Shown here: piece by piece, positions 1-10,910 of the stretch
Layout: every line of letters begins with the position of its first letter
Numbering within the stretch: position 1 is the first letter of the stretch
DNA from: Cynocephalus volans
Taxonomy: Eukaryota > Chordata > Mammalia > Dermoptera > Cynocephalidae
Direction: 5' to 3'
Assembly: GCF_027409185.1 (NCBI RefSeq)
Contig: NC_084462.1
Location: 162,133,490-162,197,489, forward strand
Length of the DNA: 64,000 nt
The notes under the pieces: model-generated
Databases searched by the model: none
Seen by the model: only the letters and a program-made list of their open reading frames with translations
What the model was told of the DNA's origin: nothing
Made by a program: the position numbers and the translations under genes

Positions 1-39
1 AACATCTAATGGCTTAGGCAAATCAATCTTCTTATCTGG

Positions 40-290
40 TGTGACTTTCTGGGACAGGAATTTGGCAGGACTTGGCTGGGGTATTCTGCTCCACTTGGCA
101 GAGACTCTGGAAACTGGGTGGAACCCAGCTGGTGGCTGGACTGGCCTGGAGGGTCCAAGATGGCTTCACTTTACATGCCTGGCTCCTTGGTGGGACATCT
201 GGAAGTTGAGCTCCTTTTCCATGTAGTCTCAGGACTGTGGTCTCTCCAGCAGGTCATCAGAATTCTTACAGGGTGACTCAGCTACTAAGA
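40..290. other. Possible old LTR-like remnant, unassigned
   Basis: This stretch has phrases such as a 'caagatggcttcac' block and a 'tgtagtctcagga' block that are reminiscent of interspersed MaLR-type repeats. I cannot name a family or set boundaries. The short open frames here look like chance frames. No gene is supported. Confidence 0.2.
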
Positions 291-293
291 GAG

Positions 294-835
294 TGTAAGT
301 CTGGCCCGAAAGTGCCGAATCTTACTTGTTGGGAAGGCTCATCTCGCAAAGACCAGGAGACAGAGATCGTTGCAATCAAGCAAGAGGTTTTTTTATTCCA
401 GCATGCTGGGGACGCTCCGTCTTCAGGACAGAAGCGGCCCCGAGCTCTTAACACAAGCACTTTTTATTCAGTTTGGTAGGCAGACTTTGGCAACAGGATG
501 AGTTGTACACTGCTTATTGGTCATCTGAGGTGACTTTTAGTTTCATTGGTGGCCTTCAGTGGGGTGGCACACAGACGAGGAACTGGGGAATTGACCAATA
601 GCCCACCCCTTTTGTGGTTAGGCCTTTCCTGGAACTGGGTGAACTTTGGGCTCTTTGGAAAGTCCCTTTCCCCTGGCAATGGAAAGTCCTTATCTTCTGG
701 TAACAGAAAGTCTCAAGCACCTGGTAGCGGAAGGTCCTAAGTACCTGGTATTGTTTACCCAAAAAGGTTGGGGGTTATCTCTACCTCTACAAGAGACTAA
801 GGTTGAAGCTGCCAGATCTCTTAAAGGCTAAGCCT
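294..835 (-). mobile_element. Solo gammaretrovirus-like (ERV1) LTR
   Basis: Read on the minus strand this has the order of a gammaretroviral LTR. A U3 carries a four-copy 24-bp direct repeat (655-750) and two CCAAT boxes (516-520 and 545-549). A TATA-like AATAAAAAG lies at 461-469. A GC-rich R region follows, then an AATAAA polyadenylation signal at 392-397, and then a U5 with the typical 'CCTCTTGCTTG...TCTCCTGGTCTTTG' wording. No primer-binding site, gag, pol or env is visible on either side, so this is a solo LTR left by recombination. The U5 end at about 294 (a terminal CA on the minus strand) is a reasonable guess. The U3 outer boundary is uncertain. Confidence 0.7.
655..750 (-). promoter_or_regulatory. 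Four 24-bp direct repeats with NF-kB-like cores in the LTR U3
   Basis: The cores lie at 657-666, 681-690, 705-714 and 729-738, spaced exactly 24 bp apart. On the minus strand the first reads GGGACTTTCC, a perfect kappa-B consensus. The second reads AGGACTTTCC, and the other two are degenerate. Each core is preceded or followed by a CCAGG-type block. The position upstream of the CCAAT and TATA boxes matches the enhancer repeats of gammaretroviral LTRs. Binding and activity are inference. Confidence 0.65.
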
Positions 836-1840
836 GGAGCTGGCATGGCATTATTTCCACTACCCTCCATTGGTTAAAACAGCTGCAGGCTGGTCCAACC
901 CAAGGGAAAGAAGCACATTCCACCTCTGGATGGGAGGAATGTCAAAGAATTTGTGGCCATCTTTCATCTCCCACTATTTCCAGTTGATTTTGCATTGAAT
1001 TTTCATAAAGGATTCAATATATTTCTAATGAAATACTGCGTCTCTCTGAAGAGTGATTGAAGCTGAGGTACCACAGCCTTCAATACGTCATAGTGTTGAA
1101 AGAAGATGACTAGACTTTCTCAGAGCAGTGAATGTATAGAGATCACCTTTTAATATACACATTGGATTGTGAATTTCCAAATGGCATTATGAAAAGTAGT
1201 GGGGGGTATTTAGGTCTCCCTTGCAATTTTGGCACCAGCAGTGGCTGTTTTCATAGCCCGGGGTTGGAATGGAGAGCAGGCAGGGTTGAGAATCATTGTG
1301 AGTTGTTAAAGGAAAGCTGTGGGATGATACTCAGAGAGAAAGTGGGCTACACTCATTCCAAGAGGAGGAGCTGTGGAAATTCCTGAGAAAGACAAAGAGA
1401 GTGAGACTTGAGAAAATAGGATTTCTAGGGGCAGCACCAGAGAGACAGAAGCTTCTAGAACAGCTCTGGGCACATTGTAGGTGTTAGTAAGTGTTTATTT
1501 CATGGGAAAAATAAATTAGAGAAGAGATAACTATGCAGATGTTTTAGGTTAGGGGCCTCAGAAAAATTAAATAAATTTTAATTTTTTAAAGTTTTAATTA
1601 TTAATTATTTTAAAATATTAATTATTTAAAATATTTTTAAATTTTTAAATTATTTTAAAATTATTTGGGTGAACCAAATTACCAAGAACCCATGTCTAAC
1701 ACATGGCAGATATTTAAAAAGTATGTTTCATTCTATTTTTTTTCTTCTAAAGTAGAAAAAAGACAAAAGCTTTGCTTTGAACTGTTAGAGTAAGAGTGAA
1801 ATCAAGGATAATTTTACTTTTGTGGGTTAAGGTATAGAGC
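836..1840. other. No recognised gene; AT-rich low complexity at the 3' side
   Basis: I see nothing assignable from 836 to about 1550. From about 1560 to 1670 the sequence is an AT-only run of TTTTAAATTATT-like words. The open frame at 1132-1386 shows no family resemblance and is treated as chance. Confidence 0.4.
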
Positions 1841-1844
1841 ATAA

Positions 1845-1949
1845 CTTTCCAATAGAACTTTCTGGAATGATGGAAACATTCTACATCCACACTGTTCAAT
1901 ATGGTAGCTGCTGACCATATGTGGATATTGAGCCCTTGAAATAGGCTAG
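1845..1949 (+). mobile_element. hAT-Charlie MITE (MER3-like), left part
   Basis: The wording (CCAATAGAACTTTCT, then a TGTTCAATATGGTAGC-like block and TATTGAGCCCTTGAAAT) fits the non-autonomous hAT-Charlie element I know as MER3. The element stops at 1949 and resumes at 3349 with ACTGAAGAAGTAAATTT and ends near 3421 with TATTGGACAG. A retroposon is inserted between the halves. The family name is from memory; the split is seen directly. Confidence 0.65.
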
Positions 1950-3348
1950 TGTGGACTTCCAACCAAGATGGTGGAATAGACGGTACCCAGCATCACCCTC
2001 TCCCACAATCAACCAATTTACAACTATTAACAAGTAACAAACTGCCAAGCTGCGGCTGTTCAAGCTAGAGGAAGAAGAAGAGAGACCTACGGAGTTCATG
2101 AAGGTAGGAGAGGCCACGATGAGAGAAAGAAAGGATTGCTCTGACTGTTTTGAGACTTGGCCATTTCAAGGCTGGCCCTGGTAAGCACACAGAGCAGGAG
2201 CTGGCAAAAGCCACTGCTGTGCCCTTTGAATGAAGTTGCTTGGAAGCTGCAAGGGAAAGGAGGGCTTTGGTGGCCCCCAGGCCAGCAAAACCACTAACAG
2301 GGTTCCCACGGACCCACATAGGAGTAAGAGGCCACAGACAACTGAAAAAAGGAACCACTCAGAGGCCGGTGAGTCACCACAAGGGAAGTGTTTGGAGTGT
2401 GGGCAGTGGGAGAGACAGGCCCATGGGGGGAACACTGGGGCACAGCAAGGACAGCTGATCTGCCCTCCAGTAAGCACAGGCCCACTCAATGTAGACTGGT
2501 CAGGAATATAGAACTGCAGGGGGTGCAGTTTGCTGAAAAGACTCAGGCCCAGACCAGAGTTTCCACACAACCCAGGTATACTGGACCTCACAAGACCCGG
2601 GGGTGCTTACAAGGTCAACAACTAAAACCTGAGCTGCACAAAAAACCTTCTCTAGAGAATCAGCAGCAAAGCAGCAATTTAGCTCAAATACAGGGCTCAA
2701 ATGCTGGTTCTCACAGGAAGTTCCCCCATTTTAGAAGTAACCAAACAACAACACATGAGTACCAGTGCAAAGTTTCAGTGGTGGGAACAGCAAATAATCT
2801 AACACAGAACTGAAAGAAAAAACAAAACCCCACAGATCACAGACAAAGTTCTAATATTAACCAGTAAAGGTCTAACACCACCAAGGAGCACCTATAGAAC
2901 CTGGAAGGATCAGAAGCCCCTCAGACTCCCAGACCAGGGTTGGGGGAGGGCCGAGGGCCTCAGCCACACACCCCCAACATCCGCATCCAGCCCAGGAACT
3001 ACCACCGAGGGGCCGCTGGAAGCACCCCAAGCTCCTGAGCTGGGATGGAGGGGGCCGAGGGCCTCAGTCATGCCCCTAGAAGTGCACATCCAGCACACCC
3101 ATGGCTGGGCTGCCGTCAGAAGCCCCCTAGGCTCCTGTGTCGGAATGAGGGAGGTGCCACAGGCCTCAACCACGCCCCCCCTTCTCCCACTCTATCCGCC
3201 TCCCCTTCACGTCTCCCTCTCCCTCTCCCCCTGACTGTTCTGCAGCAGCATCTTAGAATGTAAAAATAATAAATAAATCAATAAATACCTACGTATAATA
3301 AAATACCTCCTTACCACTTAAAAAAAAAAAAAGAAAGAAATACGCTAG
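1938..3348 (+). mobile_element. Composite non-autonomous retroposon with VNTR and poly(A)
   Basis: About 1.39 kb lies between two copies of an imperfect 12-bp target-site duplication: GAAATAGGCTAG at 1938-1949 and GAAATACGCTAG at 3337-3348. The insert splits a hAT-Charlie element. It starts near 1956 with an L1-5'-UTR-like phrase (CCAAGATGGTGGAATAG) and has a roughly 0.9 kb body without a coherent long ORF. It then has a ~103-bp tandem repeat (2905-3185), a pyrimidine-rich stretch, several AATAAA hexamers (3268-3305) and a terminal A-tract at 3320-3332. Poly(A) plus TSD indicates L1-type target-primed reverse transcription. It could be an L1 transcript lacking both ORFs, or an SVA-like composite family. 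I cannot name it. Confidence 0.65.
2905..3185 (+). repeat. ~103-bp tandem repeat (VNTR), about 2.7 units
   Basis: The anchor GCCGAGGGCCTCAG occurs at 2950 and 3054, and a degenerate form (GCCACAGGCCTCAA) at 3156, giving periods of 104 and 102. Each unit also contains a CAGAAGCCCC/AAGCACCCC block followed by CTCCTG and a GGAATGAGG/GGGATGGAGG block. A partial unit precedes 2950. The array is GC-rich against AT-rich flanks. Confidence 0.7.
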
Positions 3349-3421
3349 ACTGACTGAAGAAGTAAATTTAAAATATTAATTTAAGTAGTCTTGTGTGGCT
3401 GGTGGTTACTGTATTGGACAG
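3349..3421 (+). mobile_element. hAT-Charlie MITE (MER3-like), right part
   Basis: This is the continuation of the element interrupted at 1949. It ends with a GTGGTTACTGTATTGGACAG-like terminus that is complementary in wording to the left half, as expected for the palindromic hAT MITE. Confidence 0.65.
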
Positions 3422-3424
3422 AAT

Positions 3425-6400
3425 TTACTTAACACTTATTTGAAGCAAGTCCATGACACAAGTTGGTACTTATTAACCTCATTTGTATAATATCTCTATC
3501 TTGATATTCTTTTACATTCTACCAAAATTTAATTTTTTATTGAGGTACATTAAGCAGGTAGGAGAAATAGTTAAGCTTATGGCTAATAGGGAGCAAATGT
3601 AGAGGCTTAAATAGAAACATATAAGACAAAGACTGAAGGAGAGGTAGTAATTTGAGCACCAGGTTGTCCTGCACAAACAAAACCCTGGAGCATGTTTGTA
3701 AGTATGTATCAAAACATTATTGTTTGGTTTTGCAAAGAAGTTGAGTGCTTTCCAGCTTTATTGCTGATAGCAAATTGAGTGAAATGAATATTATTTATAC
3801 TCACCTGGCATAATTTGTTATTCGACTTTTTCTGACGGCAGTAATGGAACTGGAGCAGTTAAACCACATTCTCCAGGGTACCGTACTACTGCCAAGAGCA
3901 AGAAACTTTCATCTTCCAAAGCCTCAATCAGCCAGTTTCTCATCTGCATCCCATAAATCATCAAGAAGGAACAAGCTCATTATCTCAGCACCAGGGACAA
4001 AAGTCTTTTACATGACACTGAACTTCAGACTACTGCAAAACATGGCAGTTTGCCACTATATCTTTAACAGGTGTGTTGGTCCCTTCAACAGACTGGGCCA
4101 GAAGTTTGAGGCTGTGACCTGAAATTTCAATTTTGTTATGTGCTGTGACTTGCATGGGCCTATGTCCAAAGGTAATTGGGCCTACTAGTCTGCAAAGTTA
4201 CTTGGATGTTTTGTAGTTTTAATAGGTTTGGGGAAAAAGAAGTGGGGATTTCTGTCCCTGAAGACATTCTCTCTTAGAAACTAGGAATTAGGGGAACTTC
4301 TCTGCTCTTCTTTGGAAAAGTATTTCAATGTTGCTACTCCAAAGAACTGGAGTTCCTAGATGCAGGCTGTTCCAATTTCCTTTATCTTCATTCCCTTTCT
4401 ACATAACAGGGTTGGTTAGATTCTGGAACCTTCTAGAAACTAATCATACCCAATATATGATTTTTGTGTCAGATACAATTTCTTATGATTTTTAATAAGA
4501 TAATCATATTCCCAGAAAAGGTCTCTCAACTTTCACCTCCCTTTCTAGGGATAAAAATAACTGCAAATGTTGCATGGAGGGTGTTCCAAATATGAGCATT
4601 CACCTGTTTCCTGTGATCTGTCTCATGACTATTCAAATTGGTAGCAAAAGCAAAAGCAGTATTTAAATAAATGAGTGTGGCTTGTTCCAATAAACTTTAT
4701 GGACACTGAAATTTGAATTTCATGTAGTTTTCACTTGTGATAAAATAATCTTTTTCTTTTGATATTTTCAACTATTTGAAAATGTAAAAACCATCGTAAC
4801 CTCTCAGACTTTAAAGAAAAAAAGAAAAAAAACTAATAAACAACAACAAGAAAGCCCCCAAACTACCAAGAAGTAGACCAGCTTTGGCCTGTGGGCTGTT
4901 CTTTTCTGACTCCTACTCTATAGGATACACACATAAATAACTAGAGTGTAAATGTTTCATAAAAATTATTGGTATTACTAGGTTCTAGCATTTTAGTGTT
5001 ATGGAAGATTATGTTTTCACTTTCATAGGTAGAATTTAAAACCACAATATGTTTAAAATGACTATCTTTGTAAGTGGGTACTTTTAAAAAATGAAAGAAA
5101 AACAAAGCATATTTTTTACGGCACTGTAGGAAGATAACTGAACAAGTTCTCAGGAGTCCAATATTTTTTGTTCAGCCCTGACACTAAGCAAGGGCTTACT
5201 ATATTGGATTTTCTCTTCTATAAAATGGGAATAATGCTGGTCTCCTGCCCTCATAGGACTGTAATGAAAATCAGCTTAATGCTGTGCTTTTGAAAATGCT
5301 TGGAAAAGATCAAGTGCCTCATGTGTGTAGAGTTGTTTTCTAGGAGTGTCCAAAAAAGTTCTTGGGCTGGCATATTGCGTAGTTTCTCTCAGCAATTGTG
5401 TGGAAAAAATACTTCATAAATAAATAGATATAGGTGGATAGTTTTATATTCATGCAGCAATGATCTGCTGAGAAAAATAATATACCCTGAAGGTTTCATC
5501 TTTTAGTAGCACTGTCAATCTTGCCATGTGTGAATCTTTTAAAACCATGCTATGAACTGCTGTTTTCATTTAGGATATTATGTCTTTTCTGACTTATCCC
5601 AAACCTAAAAGTGGCCAAAGGGGATGAAATATGCCTGCATGTACCTCATGCATGGGTGGATATATAAAACAATGGGTTAAGGACTGAATTCAAGACAAAG
5701 GCCTCCACACAAGTGGTTCTTTCTAATATTGAGTTTACCCATTAACAAAACAGAAAAAAAGGTCTATTTGACCTTCTGCTATTTGGAGAGCTATTGGTAA
5801 TAAATGTTTTTTGCATATATGTGTGTGCGTGTAAGAGTGTGTAAATAAAAGTGAAAGGCCATATACAATGGGGGGGGTAATTTCAAGAGTGAGAAATGTT
5901 TATCTTAAAATCATTCAGTTTGTTTCATTTCAGTTTAACTGATTTTGTAAAAGACTTTTTTTCTTTTTTTTTTTTTTTTTTGCAGGAGGTAGGGGAGGAC
6001 CTGTAAGAAATAATTCAAAGAAGACTAGAAAACATTGTGAAAAGGGGAAATTTTGTTTATGTTTCTTAGGATATGAAATCACTTGTCCCCTAAATGGTGA
6101 GTTTTAATTAAAATAGATGAGAAGTCAGGGAAGCAGAGGAGAAAGACATTTAAACATATTTTTATTGTGTAAGGTTTTTCATGTTTTCTCCATAAAAGTT
6201 GAATTTCCCTTCTGCTCTTTGCAGTATGGTTTGTATATAATTATTTTGGAGAAATGAGAAATGTGAGAAGGAAAATGGAGTATTTTAGAGCTTACCCCAA
6301 ATACATGCTACATCTGGCTGATTTCAGTTAGCTCTCCAAGCACTGCTATAACGGTGTAGGTGCCATGAATTATAATGACGTAAAGTTTTATATTTCCCAC

Positions 6401-7100
6401 TTCTGACATTCATTCTTACAGTGCTGGCATCTATAGCCACTTTTTACTCTTTCTGCTGTAGATGCACATATATTCATGTAATTCTTATCCTTTTTTATTC
6501 CTCTATATTTTTAATATTAATATACCTTTTAACAAGAGTAGTACACAATATAATGTAATATAGGGTAATATGAAATATAATGTAACATAAGGTAATATAA
6601 TAACAGGCCCAGCATTGTTTTATTTGGGTGTGTGTCTGTGATACTGGCAGCTATGCTTAAGAAATTTGACATTGGGTGAGACAGACCTAACGCTTGTCTG
6701 TAATCCACAGCATGGTGAAAGAAATTTTAGTGATGGGTCAATGCTAACAAAAGTTTTTCTCATTAGGTAGAAACCACAGAGTCCTGGCATAGTTGCTAGC
6801 TTCAGCTTTAACACAGATTCAAAATTTCATGGTATAGAACTTGTAGAGACTATAAAACCTAATGATGACAAATATGAGTTCAGAAACCTCCGTTCACTCT
6901 ACCATCTTGTTATATCAGAAACCCACTGAAGGAACAGTTAAACAGTTAAAAAGGAGCACAATAAGTTAAATTCCAAGTCCTTAGGCACAGTTTGAAAACT
7001 GGAATCAAACTTAAACTCAAAGAATTTCATGTATGATCTTGGATTTTTCTGTAGATCCCAGTTTACAGTCTATTGAAGTCAATGTAAAGGTCCTGTACCA
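3425..7100. other. Unassigned non-coding DNA
   Basis: No gene is recognised. Near 5170-5330 there is a short phrase with MIR-like wording (TATAAAATGGGAATAATG). A G7 run lies at about 5871 and a poly(T) run at about 5963-5981. The open frame at 3844-4122 (92 codons) has no family resemblance or supporting signals. Confidence 0.4.
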
Positions 7101-7109
7101 TAAAGTGGC

Positions 7110-7350
7110 AATACTGCCCAGTGGATAAGAAATCAGCTCTGGAGTCAGACTTACCTGGTTATAATCCCAGCTGTGCTTCCTACTAGCTGAGCAACCTTGG
7201 ACAAGCTATTTATTGCCTCTGAACTTCAGCTTTTCCCTCTTTAAAATGGGAATACAAATTTTATCTTTTGGGGAAATCCTAATGAATTAAAGCACAGATA
7301 ATGCTTAGCATGTTTAAAATGCTTAGTATAGTGCTTTGCCCATAATAAAC
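7110..7350 (+). repeat. MIR SINE
   Basis: The classic MIR order is visible: GGAGTCAGAC, CCTGGTT, AATCCCAGCTGTG, TTACTAGCTGAGCAACCTTGGACAAG-like core, then CTTCAGCTTTTCCCT and AAAATGGGAATAC. This ancient tRNA-derived SINE is found in all placentals. Confidence 0.85.
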
Positions 7351-7818
7351 ACTCGATAAATACCATTAAATACTCAAAGAATAGCCTAAGGTACTTCAAG
7401 GGCAGTACAGAAAAAATAATAAGATTAAGCATGTTTTCAAGGAGTTGATGGTCTTTCTGGAGACAGCAGCCCTAACCCCAGGAATGATTTCAGGAATAAT
7501 GTCAGAATGTGTATTATTAAGTGCTCCAAGAATAGATTTGAACAACTGCGGGTATGTTAAGAATTCCAAGGAGGGAGAAATCATAGAGTCATCTGGGAGA
7601 GTTTCCTGAGGGTGGAAATTGAGCTGGGCTGTGAAGAATTTACTACACTGGGAAGAAGGGGAGGAGGCACTGAGGAGAGGATATTTTAGGGTGGGAAAGT
7701 GGAAATCATGTCCTAACGATGTCTGGTTGCTTTAGGTCTGCACCTTATGTGAAAGGCCATTGCTTTAGACAGGTTCCAATGGTAGTTATTAGTACAGGGC
7801 CTTCAAAGAAGATGTTTT

Positions 7819-8414
7819 TGTTAGTTTGCTAGGGCTGCTATAGCAAAACACCACAGACTGGGTGGCTTAAACAATGGAAGTTTCTTTTCTCACAGTTCTG
7901 GAGCCTGGAAGTCCAAGATCAAGATGTTGGCAGGATTGATTCCTCCTGAGATCTTTCTCCTTGGCTTGCAGATGGCCACCTTCTCACACTCCTCACAGAG
8001 CTTTTTTTCCCCCTGTGCATCTCTGGTGTCTCCTCCTCTGAGAACTTGGTGGCTCCTGGTGCAAGTCCTGAAGTCTAAAGGCCAGAGGATCTGGAGTTCT
8101 GATGTCCAAGGGCAGGAGAAGAAGGATGTCCCAGAGGAGAGGAAGATAATTCACCTTTCCTCTGCTGCTTTGTTTTATTTGGGTCTTCAACCTAGTGGGT
8201 GATTTCCTCCCACACTGGATGAGGGTGGATCTTCCTTACTCAGTCCACTGATTCAAATGCCAATCACTTCCAGAAATACCTTCACAGACATACCCAAGAA
8301 TAATGCTTTATCAGCTCTCTGGGTATCCCTTAACCAGTCAGGTTGACACCTAAAATTAGTCATCACAGGGCTTCAACATATGAATTTTTCTGAGAAACAA
8401 TTCAGTCCATAACA
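7819..8414 (-). mobile_element. MaLR LTR (MLT1-type)
   Basis: The plus strand begins TGTTAGTTTGCTAGGGCTGC and ends near AATTCAGTCCATAACA, which is the reverse complement of an MLT1-class ERVL-MaLR solo LTR. Characteristic internal wording includes CACAGACTGGGTGGCTTAAA and CTGGAAGTCCAAGATCAAG. The frame at 7924-8202 is a chance ORF in the LTR. Confidence 0.75.
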
Positions 8415-8479
8415 ATGGTGGATCCATAGATGAAAAAATAAGCTCTCTTTTGAGGATTTCACATTTGAGACCCAAATTC

Positions 8480-8680
8480 ACAAGCCCTCGGTTCTAATTT
8501 AAGTTTGGTCATGGACTAGTTGTATCACACTGAGCAAGATATCTCCTTGGTGCCTCAATTTTCTCATCTCTCAAGTGGGGCAGCCTTATCTCTTCCAGAG
8601 GAAGATTTTGAGAGTTAAATTCAGTGTTATAAATGGAGATGCACAGCATGATACTCTGTAAATAACTAGGAATTTGCCTA
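8480..8680 (+). repeat. MIR SINE, degenerate
   Basis: MIR-like order: GGTTCTAATTTAAG, ACTGAGCAAGATATCTCC, CCTCAATTTTCTCATCT, then AGAGTTAAATTC-type wording. Confidence 0.6.
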
Positions 8681-8689
8681 ATGATTATT

Positions 8690-9336
8690 CTGATCTGTTA
8701 AGTCTTCACTTCCCTGCCCTCTCCCTCACACCCTTAGACATATTCAAAAAGATTTGGGGGCTTACTTCACTTATTCTTCAAAGATAATACTCCTATGTTT
8801 TTAGGGAGTTCTGGCATTTAGAACACCCTCCAACATGTTTTGTCATGTTTGTTCTCATAACAGCGCAAGATGGGGAATTCCACAGAGGGAGATCCACGGG
8901 AGTTAGCTCTGTGAGGGACAGTGGAACTGTCAAGAGAGACACAGACCTCGCTCGCTTCACCCCCAAAGGGATTTGGTTAATATCCTTCCTGTCTCCTCCA
9001 CACTGGAAATGCTGTGCATCTGGGAACTACACTACCACCAAGGCAACACAAGGGCAGGAGTTTTAGCTTTTCATATGCCGAAGGGCCCCCAAAAGGATAA
9101 TTGCATTGGCAGGTGCATATTTTATTCCATAGACAGACATTTAAAAGTACTATGACTACATAAAGTTTTACTTGGAAAACTTTGCAAAACTGTAAAAGAG
9201 TATATTCTACAGTCTAGACAGTCTATATTGGATAAATGGCACCCAGTGATACACCATGTAAATAACTGGACTCATCTCATTCCCTTTGGGCTGAGAGGGG
9301 TGGTGAGTGGGGAGGATACACACACAATGAAGGGGG

Positions 9337-9387
<51 letters not shown>

Positions 9388-10440
9388 TTTCACCATTGTA
9401 AAGACCAGAAGGCAATTTGACATGCCAAAGAGAGCAGCATACATATGCCAGGATGTGATTTCAGGCCTGACGTTGTCCTTGGAGATTTCCTTGTGCCTCC
9501 ACACTGTGTAGTTTATCTTCTTCCCAGGGTTGGCTTGACAAGCCATTTGTTCATAGAAGACACCTCTAGAGCTAACCTTCAACATTTACAACAGAGATCC
9601 ATTCTCTGGTGGAAAAAAATGCGTGGAGGAAATACATGCAGAATTTAGCTGTATTTATTAAAGAGTAAGTGTTCTGTTCTGAGGACTAGAAATAGTTTTT
9701 CCTTTCACTCTCTGCATACAAATAGGGGGTACCCCTCCAACCCCATGCTGCCTGTCACTTTTAGGGGGGATAGGCAGAGTTATTGACTTTATTACATTAT
9801 GAGCATTTTCAGATTGTTCCTGGGATTAATTGCTATTGAAGCCCAAATTTAATTAGCATAAACCAGTAACAGTTTAATATAAATGAAATTACAAACCATT
9901 TCTCTTTGAGAAATATTAGGACTTATTAGTGATTCCCCCCCAAACTAATTAGTTTGAACAGATACATTTCAGCATTAAGCCATGGGAGAAGCTTTGTTTT
10001 CTATTGTTTGTAATTATATTGAGCACATTTCCTCTCTCACTTCTTGCTTTTTTGTGTCTACTTCGGTGATTAGCCCGGCTGAGAGAAGCCTTGTCTGTTC
10101 GCCCAAGGCCTTAGGAAATAATTAGCGGTCACTGAGAGAGAAATTTGCTCCACTGAGAGAAAATGGAGGGGAGGGAGGAAGAGCCAGAGAATAAAGAAAT
10201 GGTCAGATCACAGCTCAGGTTTAGGTTAAAAAAAAAAAAAAAGTTGAAGCAAAAAGATGTGTGAAATGAATATTTTATATCCAAGAAATTTGAAATGACT
10301 CTCTCATAAATGTCTAAATGGGTAAAAGAAACTGCAGTTAAGCATTCCTACTTGTACTGTGGGACTGGAAAAAGGCAGGGCATGCTCTGTGCTGTTGCCA
10401 AATTAATCTTCCAAAAGAGTAGCTTGATCGTGTAATTCCC
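8690..10440. other. Unassigned non-coding DNA
   Basis: Nothing assignable apart from the AC microsatellite at 9338. The open frames here include one made of the CA repeat and show no family features. Confidence 0.35.
9338..9382. repeat. (AC)n microsatellite
   Basis: An uninterrupted AC dinucleotide run of about 45 bp. Confidence 0.95.
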
Positions 10441-10449
10441 CCTGCGCAA

Positions 10450-10680
10450 GAAAAAACAGTTAAGGGAATGGGCATCGGAGTCAGACGAATTTGTTTGAGT
10501 CCCAATTTTGCCATTTGTCTATTTGACTTCGGGCAATCAACTAACCTCTTGGGGTTTCGGTTCTTTCATGTATGCAAAGGGATGGTGATAGAACCTACCT
10601 CACAGGGTTATTATGAAGATTACATGAAGTGATGAGGAAAGACTCTTAGCACACTGGCACATAACAACATTAAAATGTTT
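10450..10680 (+). repeat. MIR SINE
   Basis: GGCATCGGAGTCAGACGAAT, GAGTCCCAATTTTGCC, GACTTCGGGCAA, AACCTCTTGGGGTTTC, and CTCACAGGGTTATTATGAAG follow the MIR consensus in order, close to full length. Confidence 0.8.
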
Positions 10681-10689
10681 GTTGTTATT

Positions 10690-10910
10690 AATAGACAAGG
10701 TCCAGTTCCCTAGCATAGCACGTAAGGTCTTTTGTCATCTGGCTTCTACCTACCTTTAAGTATAATGCACAGCTGTTTCATTCCAGGATGCCTACCCTCC
10801 AGCTAAATTGGTAGTCTGTATCATAATTTGGTGTATTTCAAGTTACACGGTCAACTCCATGTGAGTAGAAGACGACTGGGTCTTACTCAGCTTCAGAACT
10901 CCCAATGGCC
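10690..10910 (+). repeat. L2 LINE 3' fragment, tentative
   Basis: Wording such as AAGGTCTTTTGTCATCTGGC, CTACCTACCTTTAAG and CTCAGCTTCAGAACTCCCAA loosely follows an L2 3' end. Divergence is high. Confidence 0.4.

Noticed and set aside
655..750. CRISPR-like array (regular spacing of repeats)
   Set aside because: The 24-bp units are contiguous direct repeats without unique spacers, inside a retroviral LTR of a mammalian genome.
5945..5992. Polypyrimidine tract plus CAG as a splice acceptor
   Set aside because: The T-run followed by GCAG looks acceptor-like, but no exon with coding character or a donor follows.
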